Assembly (NCBI RefSeq): GCF_000568405.1
Contig: NZ_ARZY01000004.1
Span: 1 to 64,000 of the forward strand
DNA from: Catenovulum agarivorans DS-2
Lineage (GTDB): Bacteria > Pseudomonadota > Gammaproteobacteria > Enterobacterales > Alteromonadaceae
Length of the DNA stretch: 64,000 nt
Reading direction: 5' to 3'
The position numbers were made by a program, and so were the translations under genes. The notes beneath the pieces were generated by a model. It was not told the origin of the DNA and did no database searches. It worked only from the letters and a program-made list of their open reading frames with translations. Below, in pieces: positions 8,571 to 18,600 of this stretch. Within the stretch, counting starts at the first letter, position 1, and every line of letters begins with the position of its first letter.

Positions 8571-9692
8571 ATGTCGTTTTGGTCAAAAGAGCCATTGTTT
8601 TGGCTGTTCCACGCTATCGCACTTGCTTGTTATTTGCTGGTGGTGGCTGTGTTAATGCTGCCATCTCCAGATTGGCTATTGTACACAGTGCTGAGCTCGG
8701 GCAGCAAAATGGTGTTTCTGCTGTTGGGCTGTTTTATTTTTCGTTTCCTGTACCAGAAATATGCTTGGCAACACCTTCAATTGTTTCATTTAGCCAAGTA
8801 TATAGCGCTGACGAGTGTTATTGTCAGTGTTATGGCGTGCTCGCTTAGTTTGGCTATTAGTTATTTTTCAGCAAAATGGGTATTGGCTGAAAGTTTATAT
8901 CAAAGTGTTATTTTGCATGGCGAAACTAAGCATAAAGTTTTAGAACTGGCGTGGAACATTTTTAGCTGCATATTTATGGTGTTGGGGTGGTGTGCGCTGT
9001 ATTGTTTTGTTGAACACCGCAAATTACATTTTGCAACCAAACTTGAAAACTTACAGCTGCAACAAGCACTAAAACAAGCGCAATTAGATGCATTGCACAC
9101 GCAACTTAATCCACACTTTTTGTTTAATAGTTTAAATAACATTCGTAGTTTAATTCGCATTAACTCTGAACAAGCGATTGAGATGATAACAGCGCTGTCG
9201 CAAATCTTGCGCTTTTCACTTACGCATCAACAAGCTGATAAAATTCCGCTTGAAAGTGAGTTAGCCATCGTCGATTGTTTAATTGATATTGCGCAACTGC
9301 AATTTGCCGAACGGCTGGTTTTTAGCAAACAGCTTGATGCTGGTTTAATGCAAGCGCAAGTGCCACCTTTGGCGATACAAATTTTGGTTGAAAATGCGCT
9401 GAAACATGGTGTTGACCAACGAAAATCGGCCACAGAACTTAAGCTGACAATTAAACGTAACAATCAGCAGTTGAATATTGAAGTCAGCAACTGCGGTTCG
9501 CTTACCCCTGTGAATAAACAAACTCATGGTGAAGATAAAACAGCAGTCGGATTAAAAAATTTAACTCAAAGGTTGCAGTTGGTATATGCCAATCAGGCTA
9601 GCTTTCTATTAACCGAAGCTGATGGAAAAGTTGTTGCCAAATTAAATATGCCATTACAAATAGGACGGGAAAATGCGCACCTTGCTTGTTGA
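8571..9692 (+). CDS. LytS-type sensor histidine kinase
   Basis: Sensor kinase of the LytS/YehU class, 373 residues. It has about four membrane helices in residues 10-150, a coiled segment (KLENLQLQQALKQAQLDALHT is the linker), the His_kinase motif QLNPHFLFNSLNNIRSLI with the predicted phospho-His in NPHF, an N-box (PPLAIQILVENALKHGV) and a G-box (VGLKNLTQRLQLVY). It lacks the GAF/5TM arrangement of classic LytS. Its stop overlaps the start of the LytTR regulator gene by 20 bases, so they are translationally coupled. Confidence 0.9.
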   Translation: MSFWSKEPLFWLFHAIALACYLLVVAVLMLPSPDWLLYTVLSSGSKMVFLLLGCFIFRFLYQKYAWQHLQLFHLAKYIALTSVIVSVMACSLSLAISYFSAKWVLAESLYQSVILHGETKHKVLELAWNIFSCIFMVLGWCALYCFVEHRKLHFATKLENLQLQQALKQAQLDALHTQLNPHFLFNSLNNIRSLIRINSEQAIEMITALSQILRFSLTHQQADKIPLESELAIVDCLIDIAQLQFAERLVFSKQLDAGLMQAQVPPLAIQILVENALKHGVDQRKSATELKLTIKRNNQQLNIEVSNCGSLTPVNKQTHGEDKTAVGLKNLTQRLQLVYANQASFLLTEADGKVVAKLNMPLQIGRENAHLAC

Positions 9693-10422
9693 AGATTCAT
9701 ATCTTGCCAGAGAAGACTTAAAAGCAATGCTGGCAAAACACCCTGAAATAGAGTTAGTGGCTGAAGCGAGCAATGTAACCGAAGCACTAGAGCTAGTAGC
9801 AATGCAACAAGCCAAAAAACAAGCGGTTGAGTTAATCTTGCTGGATATTCATTTGCCAGAACAAGATGGTTTTGCTTTGCTGGAACAAATTGATGCCGAA
9901 CTGAAAGTGATATTCATAACTGCTTATTCGGAGTTTGCGATTAAGTCATTTGACTATCACACGGTCGATTATTTGGTGAAACCTGTGCATCCAAAAAGGT
10001 TAGCTGCAGCAATCAAAAAATTACAAGTGCCACAAACTGGCGAGTTGGGTGATACCAACACTGCTTTTTCTGAGCAAGACCGAATTTTTGTCAAAGATGG
10101 TGACAATTGTTACTTGGTTGCACTAAAAAATATTCAGCGCATTGAAAGCTGCGGCAACCACTCTTTATTGTATTTTTATCAGTACAACCACGCCAGCCAG
10201 TTACACAAAGCTTTTGTGTATAAGTCTTTAGTCAAACTAGCAGAGCGTTTACCTGAGCAAATGTTTTTTCGTGCCAATCGACAAAATATTGTTAATTTAA
10301 CTTATGTAGAAAATGTCGAGCCTTGGGTGAATGGGGGCTTTAGGCTAACGCTAAACAATGGCCACGAAGTTGAAGTTTCACGCAGACACGCTAGCCAACT
10401 AAAAAACAATTATGCCTTTTAG
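9673..10422 (+). CDS. LytTR-family response regulator
   Basis: Response regulator of 249 residues. The receiver has Asp58 in ILLDIHLP as phosphoacceptor and Lys in VKPVHP; a LytTR DNA-binding domain occupies about residues 135-245 (FVKDGDNCYLVALKNIQRIES, FFRANRQNIVNLTYVENVEPW, EVSRRHASQLK). It pairs with the overlapping kinase gene and lies 162 bases upstream of the first TBDR. A shared 11-mer upstream of the kinase gene and of the TBDR suggests it controls the receptor unit and itself. Confidence 0.92.
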   Translation: MRTLLVEDSYLAREDLKAMLAKHPEIELVAEASNVTEALELVAMQQAKKQAVELILLDIHLPEQDGFALLEQIDAELKVIFITAYSEFAIKSFDYHTVDYLVKPVHPKRLAAAIKKLQVPQTGELGDTNTAFSEQDRIFVKDGDNCYLVALKNIQRIESCGNHSLLYFYQYNHASQLHKAFVYKSLVKLAERLPEQMFFRANRQNIVNLTYVENVEPWVNGGFRLTLNNGHEVEVSRRHASQLKNNYAF

Positions 10423-10433
10423 CCGACTATTCT

Positions 10434-10445
10434 GCCGCTTATCAT
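10434..10445 (+). promoter_or_regulatory. Second copy of the LytTR-like site
   Basis: GCCGCTTATCAT here shares the 11-mer CCGCTTATCAT with 8493-8503. A related GCCGACTA lies 12 bases upstream (10422-10429). It is about 140 bases before the TBDR start. Confidence 0.35.
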
Positions 10446-10487
10446 AATTTACAACATCTTATTAACCTCTGTGTTTAGACTGATATG

Positions 10488-10524
10488 CCCAAGCTTTGAA
10501 GTGGGTCACTTCGAGTAGCTTGGG
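10488..10524 (+). promoter_or_regulatory. Strong two-part hairpin in TBDR leader
   Basis: CCCAAGCT (10488-10495) pairs with AGCTTGGG (10517-10524), and inside it GAAGTG (10498-10503) pairs with CACTTC (10507-10512) around a GGT loop. There is no U-run, so it is not a simple terminator. It is 60 bases before the receptor start and could be a leader structure or the end of the lytR transcript. Confidence 0.4.
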
Positions 10525-10584
10525 GATATTCCTGCATCTAGCAGGCACACATGCAAACGATAAACAAAAACAGAGGGAACACAG

Positions 10585-13500
10585 GTGAAAAACTTTAAAC
10601 CCAACCTACTAATGTTGGCGCTAACGGCAGCTGGCATAGCCGCACCAACTACAGTTTTGGCACAACAAAATAATACAATAGAACAAGATGAAGAAACTGA
10701 AGTCATTGAAATTCGTGGTATTCGCCGCAGTATTTTAGGTTCAATTGATAAAAAGCGTTTTAACGATACAGTTAGTGAAGTAATAGACGCAGGCGATTTA
10801 AATTCACTGCCAGATGTTTCAATTGCCGACGCATTGGGACGTTTACCCGGCGTGACCACCATTCGAGCCAGCGGCCAATCGTCACAATTAAATATTCGAG
10901 GCATGGATGGCGACTTTATCCAAACGACACTGAATGGCCGTGAACAGGCAAGTACCAGTGGTTATACAGCGGGGAGTCGTTGGATCTCTTTTGACCAATA
11001 TCCAGCAGAATTGATTAACCAAGCAGCTGTATATAAGTCCCCTAAAGCGTCTTTGGTTGAAGGTGGCGTCGCAGCAACTGTTGAGTTAAAAACGGTCAAT
11101 CCGTTGACTGCGGAAAAACAGCATAGCTTTTCAGGCTCGGCCCGATATTCGTGGAATGACGAAGCAGGAGAGATTGATGGTGAGGAATCAGGCCATCGAC
11201 TCAGTTTGTCTTACCAAGGAAAGTTTTTAAATGATACCTTGGGTGTAGCGGTAGGCGCAGCTGTACTTGACCAACCTAACTTCTTCAAAGGTTTTGATGC
11301 GCATGAACCAAGTAATCGGCAAGATTATCGCCAAGATGGCACTCAAGTCCGCTCACTTGACGGCATACAACTTAGGTATGCGCGCGGCAAAGACGAGCGC
11401 ACTGGGATGTTATTCACCACTGTATATCAACCAACAGATAATTTTAAAGTTGCGTTTGATTACTTTCGCTCAACTTTTAAATCAGAGGATTTCCGCCATG
11501 GCCTAAATTTCGAGGGTATGGAAAAGTCGATTAACCTGTATGATGTGACAAACCCTGTATATGAAATTGTCCCACAAGCTGAAGGCGAAGTAGACGACAA
11601 CGATTGGCTGGTTGGCGGTACTGTACACAATATGGCTTATAACGGCCCTTGGTTTGAAATGCGCTCAGAAGACCAAACCACAGATGCAACCACTGACAGT
11701 TATGGTTTTAACGCTGAATACTTGGGCGACAATTTCGAAATAAAACTTGATATCGCGCGTAGTGAAGGTAAAAAAACGCGTATGGATATGATTGCCAGTA
11801 TGCATGCCTACGAATTTGGCACTGATACAGTGACTGATGGCGACGGCAACGATGTCCAGGTAGAAACTTGGCAAGAAAAGTCAGACCAACAAATTACCTT
11901 TGCCTATCAAAATCAACAAATGCCCAGTGTTGTACTGAATACAGACTACACAGATCTAGACTACATGCGTTTGGGTATTTTTGAACGCTTCCCGCATTTG
12001 TATACAGATAAAATAGACAGCGCCAAACTCGATTTTAAATTGCATTTAGAAGGCGATTTTTTCACTTCAATTGAATTTGGTACTCGTTTGTCTGAGCGTC
12101 GTTTTGAAGACAAACGCAGCGTATTTAGATGGGGTACACGAGAAGGCCAAAAAGGCTACCGCATGCCCGATGGCACAGTCGTTAATGATCCAAATACCAC
12201 CTGTGAGTTTAATCACTATGGTTATGATTGTACGCCAAGATCGCTGGAAGGTTTTACTAAGGTTACTGAACTAGATGGATTAAAGTTTCTTGAAGTTACT
12301 GATATGAAAGGTTTAGGCGATGCAACTTTTGGTGTTGGTGGTTATGAAGCACAGCAAACTTGGAATCACAATTGGACTTTAATTGAAAGTGGTGCGGTAG
12401 AAGAAAAAGTCAGTGCTGGTTATGTGATGGCTAACTTTAATACCGACCTTGGTAATGTTGGCGTAACAGGTAACTTTGGTGTGCGTGTTGTTAGAACTGA
12501 TACTAAAACCATTGGTATTCAGCAATTACAAGGTGGCTTAATTGGTGATGAAATTACCGATGACAATGGTGTGACCCGTAACGACTATGAAAATGTTAAA
12601 TACGGCCCTGAATACACAGACACCTTGCCTTCGGTAAACTTAAATTTCCAAATATCAGAGCAGGAGCAAATCCGTTTTGCAGCGGCTAAGGTACTAGGTC
12701 GCCCTCCGGTTTATCAATTACGCGGTGGTGCTGGTTCTTGGGCGGATACGGCCAACGATGGTACGAGCCCTAGATACAATGTTTGGTCTAAAGGGAATCC
12801 AAATTTAGACCCGTTTAGAGCGACTCAGTACGATCTGTCGTACGAATATTTCACCGACAATGGCGGCGCATTTACCGCGGCAATTTTCTATAAAGACATT
12901 GAATCAGTAATTGAATCCATTACCTATAACGAAGGCGATATCCCTTGGTCTGCAATTGGTTTAGAAGCGCCAGAAGGTTTTGTTGAGGGGCAATATCAAA
13001 CGGTACGTAACACGGATGAAGGTGGTTATATGCAAGGTTTGGAGCTTGCTTTCACCACCATGTTCGATCAATTGCCTGGAGTGTTTTCTGGCTTAGGTAT
13101 TAATGCCAATTACTCATATACCGACAGTGAAATAGGTTTAGACGGAGGTAATACTTTTACGAATGTCCACGTGAGCCTACCCGGTTTGTCTGAACACGTA
13201 TGGAGCGCAACCGTATTTTGGGATATTGATAATTTAAGTACCCACTTTAACGCTAGATACCGTGACGAATATATCTACAACGGTGCTACACCTGGTGGTG
13301 CCACTTTTGAGCTAGCAGATGAGTACTTAATTGTTGATTGGCAAGTAAGTTATAACTTCAACAATGGTGTGGACGCCGTGCTGCAAGTGAATAATTTAAC
13401 CAATGAATCCAATTCATCGACCTATGGCACACCATTATCAACAGGGCGCTACCATAGTTTTGGTCGTCAATTCTTTGTTGGCGCAAACTTCAACTTTTAG
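10585..13500 (+). CDS. TonB-dependent receptor (unit 1)
   Basis: Outer-membrane active transporter of 971 residues, near the size of the large TBDRs used for oligosaccharides in Alteromonadales. It has a signal peptide (ALTAAGIAAPTTVLA), a TonB-box-like EVIEIRG segment near 39-45, a plug (about 60-180: DALGRLPGVTTIRASG, LNIRGMDGD) and a C-terminal barrel ending in the aromatic FVGANFNF. The start is a GTG with GAGGG upstream. The following gene is a tryptophan-halogenase-like flavoprotein, separated by a terminator-like hairpin. The substrate is unknown; the LytS/LytTR pair upstream is the likely regulator. Confidence 0.92.
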   Translation: MKNFKPNLLMLALTAAGIAAPTTVLAQQNNTIEQDEETEVIEIRGIRRSILGSIDKKRFNDTVSEVIDAGDLNSLPDVSIADALGRLPGVTTIRASGQSSQLNIRGMDGDFIQTTLNGREQASTSGYTAGSRWISFDQYPAELINQAAVYKSPKASLVEGGVAATVELKTVNPLTAEKQHSFSGSARYSWNDEAGEIDGEESGHRLSLSYQGKFLNDTLGVAVGAAVLDQPNFFKGFDAHEPSNRQDYRQDGTQVRSLDGIQLRYARGKDERTGMLFTTVYQPTDNFKVAFDYFRSTFKSEDFRHGLNFEGMEKSINLYDVTNPVYEIVPQAEGEVDDNDWLVGGTVHNMAYNGPWFEMRSEDQTTDATTDSYGFNAEYLGDNFEIKLDIARSEGKKTRMDMIASMHAYEFGTDTVTDGDGNDVQVETWQEKSDQQITFAYQNQQMPSVVLNTDYTDLDYMRLGIFERFPHLYTDKIDSAKLDFKLHLEGDFFTSIEFGTRLSERRFEDKRSVFRWGTREGQKGYRMPDGTVVNDPNTTCEFNHYGYDCTPRSLEGFTKVTELDGLKFLEVTDMKGLGDATFGVGGYEAQQTWNHNWTLIESGAVEEKVSAGYVMANFNTDLGNVGVTGNFGVRVVRTDTKTIGIQQLQGGLIGDEITDDNGVTRNDYENVKYGPEYTDTLPSVNLNFQISEQEQIRFAAAKVLGRPPVYQLRGGAGSWADTANDGTSPRYNVWSKGNPNLDPFRATQYDLSYEYFTDNGGAFTAAIFYKDIESVIESITYNEGDIPWSAIGLEAPEGFVEGQYQTVRNTDEGGYMQGLELAFTTMFDQLPGVFSGLGINANYSYTDSEIGLDGGNTFTNVHVSLPGLSEHVWSATVFWDIDNLSTHFNARYRDEYIYNGATPGGATFELADEYLIVDWQVSYNFNNGVDAVLQVNNLTNESNSSTYGTPLSTGRYHSFGRQFFVGANFNF

Positions 13501-13517
13501 TTGTCGCTAACATAACT

Positions 13518-13547
13518 AAGCTCACAGCCATTTGGTTGTGAGCTTTT
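13518..13547 (+). terminator. Hairpin with short U-run between TBDR and halogenase
   Basis: AAGCTCACA (13518-13526) pairs with TGTGAGCTT (13537-13545), followed by TT and an A/T-rich stretch. The halogenase gene begins 27 bases later without a clear promoter, so partial read-through is likely and would set the receptor above the enzyme. Confidence 0.6.
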
Positions 13548-13573
13548 ATAAACAGGGTTACGGAGTTGAGTTG

Positions 13574-15088
13574 ATGAAAAATATATGTATCTTAGGTGGT
13601 GGCACGGCAGGTTGGATGACAGCATGTTTAATGGCAAAACACTGGAATAATCGCCAACCAGACAGTCAAACTGAAAAAGTGCAAATTACTCTAATTGAAT
13701 CAGATAAAGTACCAAGCATTGGTGTGGGTGAAGGCTCAACCCCGCAGCTTAAAAAATTATTTGATACATTGGACATTAGTGAACAAGAATGGATGCCTGC
13801 TTGCCATGCCACATACAAAAATGGCATTCGTTTTGTTGATTGGTCTACTCGAGCTGGCTTCAAGCAATACTTCCATCCTTTTCCAGCACAAGTGGATGAT
13901 CACACAGTACCGGGGTTTTTTCACAACAGCTTTTTAATTCGCAAAGGGATTGATTTAGACGCTCACCCTGATCATTTTTTTCTAACCACACATTTGGCAA
14001 ATCAAAATAAAGCGCCAATTTCAGCAGAAAATTTTCCGTTTGAGGTGAACTATGGTTATCACTTCGACGCCGCCAAAGTTGCGCGAATACTTAAAACAAA
14101 AGCGCAGCAACTGGGGGTATCTGTGGCTGTTGCAACAATTGAGCATGTTGAGCAAGATATAGCTGGGAATATTAAACTGCTAATCGGTCAAGACGGCCAA
14201 ACTTTTTCAGCTGATTATTTTGTTGATTGTTCAGGCTTTCAATCACTATTGTTGCAGCAAAGCCTAGCGGTGCCATTTCAATCTTTTTCAGACAATTTAT
14301 TTAATGACAAAGCCGTGGTGTTAAGTGTGCCACGTAAAAGCCAGCAACCACTAATGAGCCAAACAATTTCCACTGCATTAAAGCATGGCTGGATGTGGCA
14401 AATACCGCTACAGCACAGAACAGGGTTTGGCTATGTTTATAGTAGTCAATACACAAATGCGGAGCAGGCTGAACAAGAGCTACGTAATAGATTAGTTGCT
14501 CAAAGCGCTGATATTTCAGCGCGGCATATAAATATGCGGGTGGGTCAAGTGACTAAGCACTGGCATAAAAACTGTGTGGCTATTGGTTTGTCACAAGGAT
14601 TTATCGAACCTTTAGAAGCAACTGCTTTGCATATAGTGCAAGAAGGTATTGAAGGTTTTATTGATGCACTCCACAAGGGTGGCTTTAGTAACCAACTTCA
14701 AGCCGACTACAACCAACAAATGACAGCGCGTTTTAATGCGATCCGTGATTATATTGTTGCGCATTACAAGCTCAATACACGCAAAGACACGCTTTATTGG
14801 CGTAACAATGCGGCCAATCAAAATTTGTCAGACTCATTGCAGCACATTATAAAAACTTGGTTTAGTGGGCAAAATTTGTCAGACGAGTTGGCGCGGCAGA
14901 AAATAGACGAGTATTACCCGAGTGTCTCTTGGCATTGTTTATTAGCAGGCTATGGCCACTTTCCGGACAAACAGCAGTTAATTGAAGGCAATGATTTTGC
15001 TAAACAGTACTCAATTGAGCAAATCAACAAATTTATTCACGCCTGTTGTCTGAACTACCCATCTCAGGTTGATTGCTTGGGTTGTTAA
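13574..15088 (+). CDS. Flavin-dependent tryptophan-halogenase-like protein
   Basis: A 504-residue flavoprotein of the tryptophan halogenase family (PF04820). The N-terminal FAD motif is GGGTAGW (8-14), followed by VGEGSTP, a lysine equivalent to the catalytic Lys of PrnA (K82 in ATYKNGIRF) and the halogenase signature WMWQIP. The late motif QGFIEPLEATALHIVQ is also present. Members of this clade in marine bacteria usually lie beside TBDRs and their true substrate is unknown; a free-tryptophan reaction is not implied. I chose the ATG at 13574, which has GGAG eight bases upstream, over an in-frame start 42 bases earlier. It is probably in one operon with the TBDR. Confidence 0.88.
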   Translation: MKNICILGGGTAGWMTACLMAKHWNNRQPDSQTEKVQITLIESDKVPSIGVGEGSTPQLKKLFDTLDISEQEWMPACHATYKNGIRFVDWSTRAGFKQYFHPFPAQVDDHTVPGFFHNSFLIRKGIDLDAHPDHFFLTTHLANQNKAPISAENFPFEVNYGYHFDAAKVARILKTKAQQLGVSVAVATIEHVEQDIAGNIKLLIGQDGQTFSADYFVDCSGFQSLLLQQSLAVPFQSFSDNLFNDKAVVLSVPRKSQQPLMSQTISTALKHGWMWQIPLQHRTGFGYVYSSQYTNAEQAEQELRNRLVAQSADISARHINMRVGQVTKHWHKNCVAIGLSQGFIEPLEATALHIVQEGIEGFIDALHKGGFSNQLQADYNQQMTARFNAIRDYIVAHYKLNTRKDTLYWRNNAANQNLSDSLQHIIKTWFSGQNLSDELARQKIDEYYPSVSWHCLLAGYGHFPDKQQLIEGNDFAKQYSIEQINKFIHACCLNYPSQVDCLGC

Positions 15089-15089
15089 A

Positions 15090-15359
15090 ATGCCAAGCAA
15101 AGAAACACTATCTTTTAAACTCAAGTGTATAGAAGCTGTTGTCCACCAGCAGCAAAGTTTGTGCAGTGTCGCAGAGCAACATCATGTCGGCAAACGCAAG
15201 CTCCTCAAATGGATTACTCAATACCATAGAGGGGAGCTGTATAGGCCACATGTTGAAGAGTTAAACCAAATACAATCTTCAGTGATTGATTTAGAGCGAC
15301 AGCTTCAAGATCTGCAAGCTCTGACAAAAATGCTTTCCATGTACACCAAACAGAATTAA
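15090..15359 (+). CDS. Orphan IS3/IS911 OrfA-like helix-turn-helix protein
   Basis: An 89-residue protein resembling the DNA-binding OrfA of IS3-family transposases: the N-terminal helix-turn-helix reads ETLSFKLKCIEAVVHQQQSL, then VAEQHHVGKRKLLKWITQYH, and a C-terminal leucine-rich coiled coil (VIDLERQLQDLQALTKMLSM). The ATG at 15090 starts one base after the halogenase stop, so it is co-transcribed with it. No OrfB, no A6G slippery site leading into a second frame and no terminal inverted repeats were seen. It is either a remnant or a domesticated DNA-binding protein of this operon. Confidence 0.65.
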   Translation: MPSKETLSFKLKCIEAVVHQQQSLCSVAEQHHVGKRKLLKWITQYHRGELYRPHVEELNQIQSSVIDLERQLQDLQALTKMLSMYTKQN

Positions 15360-15516
15360 ACGTTTTCAAGGTTGATATTTAACCTTTAGCGCTAGTTAGG
15401 TTTGTTAAACTCGCATTTTTCGCCTATTTTTTAATAAATATGTTAATTAAAGGTTCTAAAAAATGGGATTTTTGTAATCAATTAAGTTGACTATACAGAA
15501 ATGATCATCTAGATTG

Positions 15517-15530
15517 TGTAAATGTTTACA
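15517..15530. promoter_or_regulatory. LacI-type operator-like palindrome
   Basis: TGTAAATGTTTACA has perfect 6-base arms and differs by one base from the LacI-family form TGTAAACGTTTACA. It lies about 100 bases upstream of the second TBDR start. Confidence 0.5.
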
Positions 15531-15537
15531 TTGATTT

Positions 15538-15559
15538 GCAGGTTAGCCTGCTTTTTTTT
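15538..15559 (+). terminator. Short hairpin followed by eight T
   Basis: GCAGG-TTAG-CCTGC (15538-15551) followed by TTTTTTTT. It fits an intrinsic terminator for the unit ending with the OrfA-like gene, or an attenuator, since it sits between the two operator-like palindromes. Confidence 0.6.
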
Positions 15560-15568
15560 CGTAAACGA

Positions 15569-15582
15569 TGTAAATGATTACA
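15569..15582. promoter_or_regulatory. Second operator-like palindrome
   Basis: TGTAAATGATTACA repeats the first palindrome with one arm shortened to five bases. It is 49 bases upstream of the TBDR start and 52 bases from the first copy. Confidence 0.4.
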
Positions 15583-15630
15583 TTGGCAAAGGGGCCACCA
15601 AAAAGGTTTTCCAACACATGGGTGAACACG

Positions 15631-18600
15631 ATGAAAAATAATAAGTTTAACAAAACACGACTAGCAACCAGTTTATCACTGGTATTAAGTGCAACCGCAT
15701 TTACCTCAGCACCAGTATTTGCTGAAGAAGGTGCTGATACTGAAGTGATTAAAGTAAAAGGCATACGCGGCAGTTTAATGCGTTCTGTTGATTTAAAACG
15801 CAGTGCGGCAGGTATTGTGGATGCAATTTCTGCTGAAGATATGGGTAAGTTTCCAGATACTAACTTGGCTGAGTCTTTACAGCGTATTACCGGTGTATCT
15901 ATCGACCGCAGTAATGGTGAAGGCAGTAAGGTAACCGTGCGTGGCGTTGGACCTGATAATAACTTGGTATTGTTAAATGGCCGTCAAATGCCAACAGCAA
16001 ATATTAATGCAACCAGTGCATCTGACTCTCGTTCTTTTGATTTTGCAAACTTAGCTTCCGAAGGGGTTGCTGCAGTTGAGGTTTACAAATCAGGAAAAGC
16101 TGACATTGCAACTGGTGGTTTAGGCGCAACCATTAACTTAACGTCGTTTAAACCGCTTAATAATCCAGGCACCAAATTGAGTGTGGGCGTTAAAGCTGTT
16201 CATGACACTTCAACAGACTCGGGTGATTCAGTTACACCTGAATTTTCAGGGTTATTTAGCCAAACATTTGCCGATGATAAAATTGGTATTGCAGTTGTTG
16301 CTAGTTATCAGAACCGTCAAAATGGTGCTGCGCGTGCTGAAGCGGGTAATGGTTGGCGGCCATTCTCCGCTACCCAAGATGCAACTTGGGGAACCTTGCC
16401 CGATGCGCCGGCTGATGGCAGTGCCGATCCTAATCATCTAAATCGTCCGTCTACTGGCATTTATGCGGTACCGCAAAACATGCTGTATGGGTTTAAAGAA
16501 GTCGAGCGCACGCGTACTAATGGCCAATTAACGCTGCAATTTAGGCCGTTTGATGAGTTAACCGCGACATTAGATTATACCTACTCTAAAAATGACGTCG
16601 ACGTAAATCAAAATATTCATTCTGTGTGGATGAATTTTGGCCATACATCCAGCCAGTGGACCGATACTAACTCTGAAGGTGTTGCAGCACCTATTGTTAT
16701 TACAGAAAACAATACAGGTGTCGCAGGTGACGAGCCACCGTTTGGCCATGCAAAAGGCGACTTAACTTTTGCTGATTTAGTTAGCCAAGTAGAGCAAAGT
16801 GGCCAAGTAAATGAAAATAAATCGGTTGGTTTTAACTTAGAGTATCAAGCGAACGATAATTTAAAGTTTACTTTGGATTACCACAGTTCAAGTGCTGAAG
16901 CTAAACCAAACACCATATATGGCAACAGCAATACGATCCAAATGGCGACCAATATTCGTGGTGAAACCACCATTGATTTTAGTTCTGAGTTTCCAGTGGT
17001 TAGTGTGAAATTCCCAGCAGAATATTCAGTTAACGATTTTGATGACGCAACGGCGCATCCTTTGAGTGATGTATCTGGTTTAGAGCCTGATCGCGTGCGA
17101 ACAACTGGTACTAGCTTCCGTAACTCTTATATGAAATCTGAAATCGATCAGCTACAAGTTAAAGGGAAGTGGACCTTTGATAGTGGCATTGTTGAAAGCA
17201 TTGATTTTGGCATTGGCAATAATGTGGTGGAAAACCGCAACGCTTATGCTTTCGCTGAGCGCGCTACATGGGGTGGGGTAGGTCAATATGACGATGTACC
17301 AAATGAGTTATTGGAAGCCAGTCGTTCAACCATGGTTGAACGTTTTGATAACTTACCCGGTGACAAATCCAACATGATAAACGAGTTTTGGGCGCCAGAT
17401 TTTGAAGCCATCGCTAAGATTGTTGGTGAAAAATATGGTGATCCTTCAGACCCACAAACTTGGCCTTGTGGTACAACTATTTGTGCACCATCAAAATATC
17501 AAGAAGACCGACGCACTAAAGAAGAATCAGTTAGTGCTTATGTACAATCTAAGCTTGTTTTTGACCTAGGACCTATGCCTGCAACCATTTATGCTGGCGT
17601 GAGGTACGAAGAAACGGATGTAATTTCAACAACTCTGCTACCAGAAGTATTGCGCATTGGTTGGATTGCAGACAATGAATTTACAATTGAACGAGGCACT
17701 GAAGATGTCTTTGCAACAGGTAAAGGTAGCTATGACTACATTTTGCCCAATCTAGACTTACAGCTTGAAGTGGTTGAAGATTTATTTGTTAAAGCATCAG
17801 CGAGTAAAACCATTAGTCGTCCTGGCTATGGCAACTTAACAGCGGGAGGGCGTGTAAATGAAGCCCGTTATACAGGTGTTAAAGGCGCTAGAGGGAATCC
17901 AGGTTTATTGCCAATAGAGTCAACTAACTTAGATTTATCAGTTGAATTTTATTATGGTGAAGGTAGTTATGTGTCAGTCGGTTATTTTGATAAGAAGATT
18001 GATGGTTTTGTATCGGTAGAAGAAGTTAACGATACGCTGCCTGGCGTGTTTAATCCTGCTGCTGGTGAGCGATTTAATGACGCGGTTGCAGTGGTTGGTC
18101 CAAATGATCCTGCGGCTGTACGAGCCGAAATTCTTAAACAAAACCCAGCGGATGGTGTTTATATAGAAGAAGCTAACTCTACTACTGGTGAAGCAGCTAA
18201 AATCTGGGGGCACCCAACTGAAAACGCTGTTTTAGAAGTCACTTATACTCAGCCTGTAAACTCTGGCGGTAAAAACCTTGATGGTTTCGAGTTGGCAATA
18301 CAGCACTTATTTGGAGACAGTGGTTTTGGTTTGATTGCCAATGCGACTATAGTTGATGGCGATCTAACTTACGACAATAGTTCATTGGAGCCACAAGAAG
18401 CACCATTGATTGGTTTGTCTGACTCTTATAACTTGGTTGGGTTTTATGACAAAGATGGTTTGCAAATCAGGTTGGCATATAACTGGCGTGATAGCTTCTT
18501 AAAAGCTACGAGTGATGCCAGTGTGACGCACAATCCAATCTACACCCAGGATTATGGTCAACTGGATGCAAATGTCAGTTTTGATATTAACGAAAACTTC

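Noticed and set aside
15090-15359. A complete IS3-family insertion sequence
   Set aside because: Only an OrfA-like frame is present; no OrfB, terminal inverted repeats or target duplication could be seen.
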